64,000 bases of DNA from Candidatus Thorarchaeota archaeon (GTDB lineage Archaea > Asgardarchaeota > Thorarchaeia > Thorarchaeales > Thorarchaeaceae): the NCBI GenBank assembly GCA_021498125.1, contig JAIZWL010000001.1:961434-1025433 (forward strand), read 5' to 3'. Both the position numbers and the translations under genes were made by a program. Positions 18,468 to 27,018 of this stretch are shown piece by piece (the first letter of the stretch is position 1; each line of letters opens with the position of its first letter). The notes under the pieces are model-generated. The model saw nothing but the letters and a program-made list of their open reading frames with translations. It was not told the DNA's origin and searched no databases.

Positions 18468-18715
18468 AATGTGTTTTATCCGGGGATGTCCTCGTATTAG
18501 TCCACAGCCTTGTTGATAATTGACTAGTCCGAAACACAGGGAAGAATATTTGTTGTTTATTTGCTATTCCTTTGGTCTAACAACGGAAAGACGCAAACAA
18601 AAAAAAAAAGAAATTTTGATATATTTTTGTGTCACTGGTTCATGGTGGTCTAAGAATTGCACTTGAAATACGCAGACCAGAGATTATTTGGCTCAGGAGT
18701 TCAAATAGTCAACTG
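18468..18715. other. Divergent intergenic region with A-tract
   Basis: This stretch lies between the AbiE operon and the M20 peptidase gene. It holds a run of twelve A at about 18598-18610 followed by AAATTTTGATATATTTTTG, which would serve as an AT-rich promoter (TATA-like) for the plus-strand gene. No other gene is apparent. Confidence 0.4.
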
Positions 18716-20071
18716 ATGATAAACATGGTCCTAAATAATATAGTTGATTTTCTTGAAGGTCATAAGGATAAAGCAATTGAGGATCTTAAACAGTTGGTGA
18801 GAATTCCTTCGGTGGCAGCAAAGGGCGAGCACATGGAAGAAACGGCGGAGCTTGTTGCGAAGATGCTCGAGTCCGCGGGGATGAAAGCGGAGATCCATCC
18901 CACTTCGGGGGTATCGGTGGTGACGGCCGAATGGGATGTTGGAGCGGCCAAGACACTCCTCTTCTATGATCACTATGATGTGCAGCCCGCGGAGCCGTTT
19001 GATCTGTGGGACAGTCCTCCCTTTGAGCCAGAGATCCGAGAGGGGCGCATCTATGGTCGTGGGGTCTCCGATAACAAGGGCGATCTCGTCACGCGGATCT
19101 GGGCAGTTCGTGCGTACCACGAGACCGGGAACACGCCGCCTGTCAATGTACGTTTTGTAGTTGAGGGCGAAGAGGAGATCAGCAGTCCCAGTCTTCCGGA
19201 GTTTGTGAAAAAGAACCGCGATTTTCTCAAGGCTGATGGAGGGATATGGGAATTTGGTGGGTCGGATCAGCAAGGTGTGCAAGAGGCTTGGTTAGGTCTC
19301 AAGGGGATCCTCTATGTCCAGCTTGAGGTTGAGACCCTCAGTCACGATGCTCACTCATCACTCGCCTGTGTATTGCCATCTGCTGCTTTCACACTGGTAC
19401 GCGCTCTTGATTCGCTCAAGGACGTTGAGGGTCGAATTCTCATTGATGGATTCTATGATGGTGCGCGCCCGCTGAGCGAGGCTGAACGGAGACTGGTCGC
19501 GGAGATCGATGTTCACGAGGAAATGATGAGGGAATTCTATGGTATTCCCGAGTTCTATCATGGACTCTCAGGGGATGCATTGAAAGAGGCCTTCTACGGT
19601 GAGCCCTCGTGTAACATCTGTGGCATTACCACTGGCTATCAAGGGGAGGGATCGATGACCGTGTTGCCCGCAAAGGCCTCGGCAAAGGTGGACTTTCGTC
19701 TAGTGGAGGGGCAGAATGACCAGATGATCGTGAAGCAACTGCGTACACATCTCGACAAGCACGGGTTCTCTGATGTGAAGATCGCATGGTATAAAGGTTA
19801 TCCCGCAGCCAAGACGCCCCCTGATCATCCCTTTGTGGAGGCCGTTGCACGGGCGACTGAGCGAGCCTTTGGACATCGACCGACTATTCATCCGACGAAC
19901 CCCGGATCCGGTCCTCTCTATCTCTTCAAGGACTTGGTGCCGATGGTCTCAGTTGGCTGTGGCGATTTCGATTCGCGTGCGCATTCCCCGAACGAGAGTA
20001 TCATCTTGGAGAACTTTCTGAACTCCATGAAGCGGGCCGCTTTCATTATTGACGAGCTGGCAAAAACATGA
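18716..20071 (+). CDS. M20 family dipeptidase / acetylornithine deacetylase-like hydrolase
   Basis: Cytosolic two-metal hydrolase of the M20 family, about 451 residues. Metal ligands are seen in YDHYDVQP (His and Asp), GRGVSDNKGD (Asp), VVEGEEEISS (Glu pair with the catalytic Glu) and near the C-terminus RAHSPNE (His). It carries the inserted dimerisation domain (about residues 190-310). Similarity fits the DapE/CPG2-like dipeptidases that cleave dipeptides or N-acyl amino acids. ATG 18716 or 18725 is preferred over the upstream TTG/GTG options because the family starts near the LEGHKDKAIEDLKQLVRIP helix. It ends at a strong hairpin with T-run. Confidence 0.9.
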   Translation: MINMVLNNIVDFLEGHKDKAIEDLKQLVRIPSVAAKGEHMEETAELVAKMLESAGMKAEIHPTSGVSVVTAEWDVGAAKTLLFYDHYDVQPAEPFDLWDSPPFEPEIREGRIYGRGVSDNKGDLVTRIWAVRAYHETGNTPPVNVRFVVEGEEEISSPSLPEFVKKNRDFLKADGGIWEFGGSDQQGVQEAWLGLKGILYVQLEVETLSHDAHSSLACVLPSAAFTLVRALDSLKDVEGRILIDGFYDGARPLSEAERRLVAEIDVHEEMMREFYGIPEFYHGLSGDALKEAFYGEPSCNICGITTGYQGEGSMTVLPAKASAKVDFRLVEGQNDQMIVKQLRTHLDKHGFSDVKIAWYKGYPAAKTPPDHPFVEAVARATERAFGHRPTIHPTNPGSGPLYLFKDLVPMVSVGCGDFDSRAHSPNESIILENFLNSMKRAAFIIDELAKT

Positions 20072-20108
20072 TTCACGGACCACGCTCTTAGTCCGAATAA
20101 GTAGAGTT

Positions 20109-20164
20109 GCAGGCGGTGGCACTCGCTCTTTGGCGAGACCGTCTATGGCCGCCTGCTTTTTTTT
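20109..20164 (+). terminator. Two-level hairpin with T-run
   Basis: GCAGGCGG (20109-20116) pairs with CCGCCTGC (20149-20156). The loop holds an inner CTCGC/GCGAG stem, and the outer stem is followed by eight T. It stands between the convergent M20 peptidase and ribonucleotide reductase genes and reads as a terminator for the plus strand. A small structured RNA is an alternative. Confidence 0.65.
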
Positions 20165-20216
20165 CCACAACCGGAAGTAGTGCAGAATTAATATGATCAT
20201 CCACTTAACTTCAAGT

Positions 20217-21992
20217 TCACCCGACAGCGCACAGAGACATTCCACAGTCAAGGCATCTGATACAGCCCTCACTATGTTCTACGTTCGAAGAGCCGCAGCT
20301 CGGGCACTTGAACTCTGAGAGGAACGCCTCTCGATCGCATCCATCACGAAAGATGGTGAGACCCTTGCATCCTGTCTTGTGAGCGAGGTCTATGATCTCC
20401 ATGACATCATCAACGGTTGCCTCGTTTGGCAGGTTGATGGTCTTGCTGATAGCGAGATCGACATGTTTCTGAAACACCGCCTGCATCAAGACATGCTCTT
20501 TAGGTGAGACCTCTCCGGCCGTCACATAGTGCGAGAACTGTTCCGGTAACAAGCCCTTCTCAATGAGCTGGAGCGGTGTGAGATCATACTTGACCAGTTC
20601 GGAGAGTACGCCCTCATAGTCGTATTTTTTCAAGTCTTCCAAGAAGCTTTTGGCAACGACAAAGATGGGGTCGGCATTCTCTCTGTTCATCATGTAGCCC
20701 ATCTTGAAGAATGGTTCAATACCGCTGCTGACTCCGGCAATGAAACTGATGGACCCGGTTGGAGCGATCGATGTGAGTGCGCCATTACGAAGTCGCGGTG
20801 CTGTGCCGTTGCTCTCCTCCCATGCAGGGTAGGGACCATAGATGTCGGCCAAGCGTGCGCTCTCTTCACGTGCGGCATCTGCGATAGTGGATATGATCTT
20901 CTCCGCGAGATCGATGCTCTTTTGGCTTCCGTACCTCACACCAAGGGCCCCGAACACGTCTGCGAGACCCATAACACCTATGCCGATCTTCCGAGTCCTC
21001 AGTGCTGCCTCTCGCATCTGAGGGAGTGGATACCTGTTCTTATCGATGACGGAGTTGAGCAGGCGCACCATGATCTTGGCAGTGTTGCGAAGCTTGTCGT
21101 AGTCCATGCTTCCAGAACCATTCTCTCGTATAACATGATTATAGAGGTTGATGGATCCAAGGACGCAGCTCTCCCAGTTATAGAGGGGGCTCTCGCCGCA
21201 TGGATTGAGACCATCAATGTCCCCTAGGAACGGAGTGGAGTTCCCTTTCTGAAGCGTTGACCAGAAGATGACACCAGGTTCGCCATCTTTCCACATGGAC
21301 TTGGCTATCCGTCCAAGCATCTCCTGTGCAGGAATCGAAGTGCGCTCCTTCATTATGAGGGGGTCATATGCCGGAAATGGCTTGCCATCACGTGGATTGA
21401 TGAAAGTGATCTCCTCATTCTTGGCTGCCTTCTCGAACAGCTCGTCCGTTGCTGCAATGCTGATGTTGAACGCAGTGAGCTCTCCCTGCTGGTCCTTTGC
21501 ATGGATCCAGCGAAGGATGTCGGGGTGATCATGTCGTAGCAGGCCCAAGTTCGCACTGCGTCGCTTGCCACCTTGTTTGATCACCTGACCCACTGTGTCC
21601 AAGAGTTTCATGAAACTGATGACGCCACTCGATGTCCCTCCTGTTCCGCGGATCCGATCGTTTGTCGGTCGCAGTTGTGAGAAGTTGAATCCCACGCCTC
21701 CGCCGCTTCTCTGGATCATGGCTGATGACTTAGCCGCATCCATGATTCCCTCCAGATCATCTGGGACGGGAACTAGGTTACAGGCCGACAGATAGCCAAG
21801 ATCGGTGCCGCTATTCATCAAGGTGGGGCTATTCGGAATTGCGTCACAATTGTAAATCATCTGAAAGAATTCTTCAGACTCGGTATCATCTGTGCCTAGG
21901 TGACGGGCGACTCGTCTACATAGTCCCTCCCAGTCCTCTCCAGGCTGGAAATACCGTTCTTTGAGAAAGTCCTCTGCTGCTGGGTTGACCAT
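20217..21992 (-). CDS. nrdJ: Adenosylcobalamin-dependent (class II) ribonucleotide reductase
   Basis: Reduces ribonucleotides to deoxyribonucleotides using B12. From ATG 21992 it has about 591 residues. Seen in order: PNSPTLMNSGT with LSACNLVPV (first redox cysteine), RSGGGVGFNFSQLRP, GGKRRSANLGLL, INPRDGKPF, then LNPCGESPLYNWESC with the catalytic NxCxE, GIGVMGLADVFGALG and LTSIAPTGSISFIAG. The C-terminal CPSCGS…GCIRCLDCG is the cysteine-rich tail that regenerates the active site. There is no N-terminal ATP cone, so it should lack that allosteric activity switch. The frame is open to 22058, but that region does not look like the family. Confidence 0.93.
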   Translation of the reverse strand: MVNPAAEDFLKERYFQPGEDWEGLCRRVARHLGTDDTESEEFFQMIYNCDAIPNSPTLMNSGTDLGYLSACNLVPVPDDLEGIMDAAKSSAMIQRSGGGVGFNFSQLRPTNDRIRGTGGTSSGVISFMKLLDTVGQVIKQGGKRRSANLGLLRHDHPDILRWIHAKDQQGELTAFNISIAATDELFEKAAKNEEITFINPRDGKPFPAYDPLIMKERTSIPAQEMLGRIAKSMWKDGEPGVIFWSTLQKGNSTPFLGDIDGLNPCGESPLYNWESCVLGSINLYNHVIRENGSGSMDYDKLRNTAKIMVRLLNSVIDKNRYPLPQMREAALRTRKIGIGVMGLADVFGALGVRYGSQKSIDLAEKIISTIADAAREESARLADIYGPYPAWEESNGTAPRLRNGALTSIAPTGSISFIAGVSSGIEPFFKMGYMMNRENADPIFVVAKSFLEDLKKYDYEGVLSELVKYDLTPLQLIEKGLLPEQFSHYVTAGEVSPKEHVLMQAVFQKHVDLAISKTINLPNEATVDDVMEIIDLAHKTGCKGLTIFRDGCDREAFLSEFKCPSCGSSNVEHSEGCIRCLDCGMSLCAVG

Positions 21993-22386
21993 TGTGAATG
22001 CGTTCCTCCCGGTGGAACTAAACCGATTTTTTGCAAGTGCCCTCAAAAATATTTTCATACGAGTTTATCTATACAAATTGTAAAAAACTCCCCCAAATTC
22101 TCAATAGAATCTAACTTTTGGCGGTCACTTGGTGTTGTGTACATGTGTCCTTCCGCTCTTTTATCGTAAGGGCCCTTTGATCACAGGTTACTGTTGCCAC
22201 GTTTCGATCATAGGCTGCCCGAGAAACGACGAACATACGGACGTGGCTAGAAGCAATCGTACTACTTACAGTGACCGTTGCGCCGTTTCCTCTCGACGGA
22301 AGCTTCAACAGGTAGAATTGTGTGATATAAGGCTCAGGGTCTTGTGAGGCCTGATGCTACAACAGGGGAACGAAGGTTGATCATGG

Positions 22387-23028
22387 ATGAGTACTACAGA
22401 GGAAGGAACACAGCGGGTCTTTTACGGGATTGTTGCAGATTATACATGGCATGACGCACGATGGTTTGCGTTCTTTGGTTTCGCCCCCATGTTCGTGGGA
22501 ACCATTGGTATGTTCTTCTCAGGAGTGAGCTATCTCAATTGGAGCTTCGATATTGGCGCACTGCTTGGACTCGGTTCGCTGGTGCTTACAGAGAACATAT
22601 TGATGATTCCCGTTTACTTTTTGATCAGTATGCTCTTCTTTGCTGGCGGAGTGGAGTGGTGGGTGCTGTGCAGGCACTGTCCTTGCTACGAACACTCAGG
22701 AGCGAGACATGGTAATGAGAAGAAGTTCTACTGTCTTGGAAATTGGGGAAGTCCGAAACTGTTCAAGTACAGACCCGGGCGGATCAGCAAAGCAGGACAT
22801 GCCGTGTTCCTACTCTGGGTTGGTTTCTATCTCTTCTTTCCAATTCTCTACATGCTCTATAGATGGGATCTCGTGCTCATTCAGATCATCATTGCAGCAT
22901 CCTTCTACCGGACGCTTAGGCATTGGGCCTGCTCTCGCTGTCCTAATTTCGGATGCGTACTGAACTGCGTGCCTGAACATGACAAGGAACTGTTCTTGCA
23001 GGCCGTCGCAAGAGGCGAGGTCTACTGA
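22387..23028 (+). CDS. Multi-helix membrane protein with two cysteine clusters
   Basis: A 213-residue membrane protein, family not firmly named. About four hydrophobic helices are seen (near 27-48, 57-87, 136-157 and 158-172). Two loops carry clustered cysteines: CRHCPCYEHSG with FYCLGNWGSPKLFKYRPG, and WACSRCPNFGCVLNCVPEHD. Such paired CxxC loops could bind a metal or a disulfide relay and recall a widespread small archaeal/bacterial membrane family with the same CHxCP…NWG…KYRPG layout. It lies divergent from nrdJ. Electron or metal handling is inference. Confidence 0.7.
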   Translation: MSTTEEGTQRVFYGIVADYTWHDARWFAFFGFAPMFVGTIGMFFSGVSYLNWSFDIGALLGLGSLVLTENILMIPVYFLISMLFFAGGVEWWVLCRHCPCYEHSGARHGNEKKFYCLGNWGSPKLFKYRPGRISKAGHAVFLLWVGFYLFFPILYMLYRWDLVLIQIIIAASFYRTLRHWACSRCPNFGCVLNCVPEHDKELFLQAVARGEVY

Positions 23029-23051
23029 TCTCTATGGGCTCATAAATGAGG

Positions 23052-23753
23052 CTATCTCACGTGACCGAGTTTGAGCGATCCCTCTCGGCGGACAAGTCTT
23101 GTCATCTTGTCGGTATTGGATTCAATAAACGACCTAACAAGTTCGGGGTCTCTCTTGCTCAGCTCTCTGAGAACCCATCCTGCAGCCTTGCCTACAAAGA
23201 ACTCGTTATCCGATATATGCGGCTCGACTGCCCTGATGATTCTCGGGCCAAAGTCCGGTCTGTAGTTGGCCTTCAGACAGAGGTAGAGGTATGGCAGCAC
23301 AGAGCATCTCCTTCTCCAGAAATCTGTGGATGTTCTCCATCTTTCGAAAGAGGTTTCCACGCTGGGATCTCTCAAGAGAAGAATCCCAAGGCATGGTTGA
23401 CAGAGCGGATCCGCAAGTCCCCATGTGTCCAAGTCGTCAATCCATCGGTCTGCAATTTCCAATGCGGAACTCACAGGGCCTTTTCGTGCATATACTTTCA
23501 TCACATCAATGGCTGCAACGCGAGTTTCGAAGGTCTTCACCGACCACAGGCCAGACATTAGCTCGGGCAGTTCCTCAATCTTGAGAGGCTTGATGTGGTC
23601 CCTCACGATCTGGTGTATTGTTGGTAATTCGACACCGATGAACCGGAGTGAAGATGTCTTCATATACTCGGCGATCTTCTCCTTGCGAACCGGATTGCTC
23701 ATTGCCTGCAAGTGCGAATAGATCGACATGACAATGGAATCGGTTCCGCTCAT
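23052..23753 (-). CDS. DNA alkylation repair protein, AlkD-like HEAT repeat
   Basis: A 233-residue all-helical protein of the AlkC/AlkD family, which excises N3- and N7-alkylated purines from DNA. Visible family features are WIDDLDTWGLADPLC, the block STDFWRRRCSVLPYLYL and FVGKAAGWVLRELSKRDPELV, which supply the tryptophans and the basic groove. HEAT-like helix pairs cover the whole length. In AlkD the catalytic Asp and Trp lie in WxxxxDxWxxxD, matched here. It ends 24 bp from the convergent membrane gene and lies upstream of the DUF4139 pair on the same strand. Confidence 0.85.
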   Translation of the reverse strand: MSGTDSIVMSIYSHLQAMSNPVRKEKIAEYMKTSSLRFIGVELPTIHQIVRDHIKPLKIEELPELMSGLWSVKTFETRVAAIDVMKVYARKGPVSSALEIADRWIDDLDTWGLADPLCQPCLGILLLRDPSVETSFERWRTSTDFWRRRCSVLPYLYLCLKANYRPDFGPRIIRAVEPHISDNEFFVGKAAGWVLRELSKRDPELVRSFIESNTDKMTRLVRREGSLKLGHVR

Positions 23754-23808
23754 CTACATTCACCTTATTCCTTGATGCTTTTGTCTCGAAGACTACTTCG
23801 CTTCAGGT

Positions 23809-25386
23809 CTAGGGCAAAGGTGGACTGATCCTCACATCACGTTCCCACTCGACTGTATACTCATACTTGATCTGTGTTTCTTGCTGGGCAGGAACTTTGA
23901 TCTCCCATCGCAGCACACCTACCTCGAACGACTTGGGTTCAACTGACACATCGGTCAGCTCGACCTTGATCCGCTCGGAGGAGCTACTGGGAATCCGGTC
24001 CGTGACCTCTATCTCGATCTCGCTCTTTGCAAAGTTCTTGATGATGAGTGCATAGGAATACTCCCGGCGGTTCTTGCCGCGGATCCCGGCTTTTTCGGTG
24101 TCCTTGTGAAGGAGCTTCTTTTCGGTCCGAACATCAAATGCCTCACGTGTGCCAATCTTAAACTTCTCACTAGGCGCGACTTTCTCCATAGCCGACTCGC
24201 CAACATAGTCGCCGTCGGCATACACCTTTGCCTCACCCGGAAGGATTGTAGACTCTCCGTTCGTGATTTCTTCGAGGACGACCGGTCCCGGCATAGCGTA
24301 GGCATTCCAATAGTAGAGTCTTCTTGACTCGAAGGACTCCTCAGTAAGGGTCACTGGTTTGGGATCTCCGCCCGAGGTGATAGTTGTCTTGCCCGGTACC
24401 TTGTACGTGATTACCCCACCTACGGCTTGTTCGACCTCGGCGTATTCTTCTTCTAATTCCGCTTCTGGCGCAGGTGGTGCCGCCTCAGCCACCAGATCGA
24501 ATGCCTCTGTTCTGGACTCTGGGGCAGGTGCTGCTTTTTTCATCATTCGCTTCGGTGATCTTGCCATGGGTGGAGGGCGTGGTCTCCAGACCCCTACATA
24601 GTACGGGTTTGGCTCGGTTGCCTCAATGGGGCGAGAGGATGCTGTTGAGACTGTGAGTTCAACATCATTCCAGTCTTCCAGTGTTCTGTTGGCAATCATT
24701 GCAAGTCTTTTGATCTTGGTGCCATCAGTCCGAAGATCCACATCGTACTTTGGAGTCCACGAGGCTGACATCACCTGATATATGACCTGCAGCGGAATTT
24801 TTTCAGCCTGCTTTGCATCGAGCCGCACAATGACCTTAAATCGGATGTCATAACTCGAATTGTCAAGGCTGTAGATCTTCTCTTGCACTTTGGTGATCTC
24901 AAGATCCAGTTTCTCGATCTTTTTATGATCCTCACGGATTGACTTTCTTTTATCGGCAATCAGTTCGAAAAGCTCGTCATCCCCCTCGATAGATTTGGGT
25001 TCGACCTTTCCCATTGCAATCTGGTGTGCTCTCTCCGTTGATATAATTTGAGTCAGGCGAACAAGTTGAGCGATGGCCTTTTGTGTCCGGTCAATTCGAT
25101 CATTGATACTTTGGCGTTTACGTTTTAATTTACGGAGCTCGTCTTGTAGTTTCTTTAGTTCGCTTTGATCTGTACGGAGTTGAGCATCCTGTTCAACCGT
25201 GATATTCAGAAGATCTGCCGTTCCGAGTCCAGCAAGACGGACACTGTCAGTCTTGGTAAATCTGCTGAGGCCTCTTATGACAATCTCCTGCTCTCCCTTT
25301 TGTAGAGCAACTTCTCCCTCGCGGGTGACTCTTGCGCCATCGGTAAACACGGTCACTTCTTTGGTCTTTGTCGGAATTTCTATCAT
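23809..25386 (-). CDS. DUF4139/MuiA-family protein, copy 1
   Basis: A 525-residue protein with an N-terminal DUF4140-like beta segment (VTVFTDGARVTREGEVAL), a long coiled coil (about residues 75-165), and a DUF4139 C-terminal domain starting VIYQVMSASWTPKYDVDLRT and ending with RVEWERDV-type strands. These proteins (mucoidy inhibitor MuiA relatives) have no settled biochemical function. A linker of about 70 residues rich in Pro, Ala and Glu (about 270-340) is inserted in the DUF4139 domain. It is the second gene of a two-gene operon, with a strong GGGAGGAG site before its ATG and 13 bp from the paralogue. Confidence 0.88.
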   Translation of the reverse strand: MIEIPTKTKEVTVFTDGARVTREGEVALQKGEQEIVIRGLSRFTKTDSVRLAGLGTADLLNITVEQDAQLRTDQSELKKLQDELRKLKRKRQSINDRIDRTQKAIAQLVRLTQIISTERAHQIAMGKVEPKSIEGDDELFELIADKRKSIREDHKKIEKLDLEITKVQEKIYSLDNSSYDIRFKVIVRLDAKQAEKIPLQVIYQVMSASWTPKYDVDLRTDGTKIKRLAMIANRTLEDWNDVELTVSTASSRPIEATEPNPYYVGVWRPRPPPMARSPKRMMKKAAPAPESRTEAFDLVAEAAPPAPEAELEEEYAEVEQAVGGVITYKVPGKTTITSGGDPKPVTLTEESFESRRLYYWNAYAMPGPVVLEEITNGESTILPGEAKVYADGDYVGESAMEKVAPSEKFKIGTREAFDVRTEKKLLHKDTEKAGIRGKNRREYSYALIIKNFAKSEIEIEVTDRIPSSSSERIKVELTDVSVEPKSFEVGVLRWEIKVPAQQETQIKYEYTVEWERDVRISPPLP

Positions 25387-25399
25387 ACTTATCTCCTCC

Positions 25400-26944
25400 C
25401 TATGGCAACGGCGGCTCTATGGTGATGTCGCGCTTCCAGACCACCTCGAACTCGTAGGTGATGATCTTTTTCTGCTTGGGCGCAATCTTCTTCTTCCATC
25501 GCATTATTCCCAGTCTGAACTCTTCAAGGCCTAGTTCATCTTCCTTCTCTAACTTGACCTCGATCTCTCCTGCTGTACTGTGAGGAATCCTATCCACTAT
25601 CTCTATCTCAATCTCGTCGTCCGAAAAATTCTCAATCTTCAGTTCATACTGATACTCTCTGCGTGCCTTGCCACGAGTGATTCCTGCTTTTTCGACCTCG
25701 CGCTTGAGCATCTTCTTTTCAGCACGTACATCATGCGCGGCACGTGTACCGAGCTTCATGGTCTCTCGTGGGGCAACCATCGGAATATATGACTCTCCAA
25801 TGTACTCGCCCTTTCGAAAGACTCTTGCTCTCCCCTCTAGGAGAACAAGGTCCCCATTGGTTATCTCATTCCGGGCGACGACCTCCGGCATCTCATCTGC
25901 GTACCAATAGTGTAATGTCTTTGAGTCCATGTCTTCCTCTACAAGAAGAACCGGATGCTCGCGGATATCACTCGGGATCGTAAACTTTTGTGGGAGCTCG
26001 TAAATTGCGACTCCTGCGTATGTTTCTCTTCCAGTTTCCATTGCGACAGGAGCGAAGGCTCCAGAATATCCAATCCGGCCTCCCGACGTTTTATCGCGTT
26101 CTTCACCACGAGTGCTGACCTCCTCACTTACAATGAGTGGGCTCGGCTGAATGACTTCCACCGGTGCAGTTGAGGCGGTAGATATGATGAGTTGGATGTC
26201 TTCCCAGTCTTCCATTGTCTGGTTTGACACCATGGCAAGGCGCTTAATGTGTGCCTGTTTTTCTGAGAGGTCAATATCGTACGTGGGCTCCCATGAAGCA
26301 TTATACACCTGATATTCGAGAGCGATCTCAACCTCAGCCTGCTCTTTCATCGTGAGCTGAATACTGACATTATAGACACTAATTGATTTATCTTCATCCA
26401 TCAATTCTTCGAGGTTCTGTTTGACAGTCTCGATCTCTGTGTTGAGGTCTTCAAGTTCCTCTTCATGTGTTCTCAGCTGCTCTTGGAGTACTGCATATGC
26501 ATTATCTGAAGTGTCGTAGAACTCGACGAGTTGGTGTGATCCATCACCCGCGGAAAGTGTGGTACCTACTGTTGTAATAAACTCGTCGACTGTTGTTTCT
26601 ATCCCGCCCATCTTGACCTTCAAGAGATCTATCTCGTCCTCAAGTTCCTTTTTCTTTTTCTGGAGGCTCTCGAGTTTTTTCTTTAATGGATTCACTTTGG
26701 GATCAGGTTCAAGTATCACCCTGTCTTGTTCAACATCTATGGACGTGAGAACAGCTGGTCCTTTTCCACTAATCCGAAAACTGTCCGTTTCTGCAAATTG
26801 TGTGATCTCTTTGACAATGATTGTCTGAGAACCAGCAGGGAGTGATATCTTACCGACTCGCGTCACACGAGCACCATTACGAAGAAGTGTGACTCTCCTA
26901 ATTGTAGTGTCTAACTTAACCAATAGTGGTACCTCCTGCGCCAT
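25400..26944 (-). CDS. DUF4139/MuiA-family protein, copy 2
   Basis: A 514-residue paralogue of the downstream gene, first in the operon. It has the same order: N-terminal beta domain (VTLLRNGARVTRVGKISL), a predicted coiled coil at about 80-205 rich in Lys/Glu, then VYNASWEPTYDIDLSE and RLAMVSNQTMEDWEDIQLIISTA, which match copy 1 (RLAMIANRTLEDWNDVELTVSTA). The Pro/Ala linker of copy 1 is shorter and different here. The pair probably acts as a hetero-oligomer, since tandem duplicates with diverged linkers are kept. No membrane segment or signal peptide is seen in either. Function unknown. Confidence 0.88.
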   Translation of the reverse strand: MAQEVPLLVKLDTTIRRVTLLRNGARVTRVGKISLPAGSQTIIVKEITQFAETDSFRISGKGPAVLTSIDVEQDRVILEPDPKVNPLKKKLESLQKKKKELEDEIDLLKVKMGGIETTVDEFITTVGTTLSAGDGSHQLVEFYDTSDNAYAVLQEQLRTHEEELEDLNTEIETVKQNLEELMDEDKSISVYNVSIQLTMKEQAEVEIALEYQVYNASWEPTYDIDLSEKQAHIKRLAMVSNQTMEDWEDIQLIISTASTAPVEVIQPSPLIVSEEVSTRGEERDKTSGGRIGYSGAFAPVAMETGRETYAGVAIYELPQKFTIPSDIREHPVLLVEEDMDSKTLHYWYADEMPEVVARNEITNGDLVLLEGRARVFRKGEYIGESYIPMVAPRETMKLGTRAAHDVRAEKKMLKREVEKAGITRGKARREYQYELKIENFSDDEIEIEIVDRIPHSTAGEIEVKLEKEDELGLEEFRLGIMRWKKKIAPKQKKIITYEFEVVWKRDITIEPPLP

Positions 26945-27018
26945 TTGTTAGGTATGTATTTATTCTTTGGCCTTTACCTATACTGGGCAGCAGGAGGTTT
27001 CGGTTGAATGAGACTATG

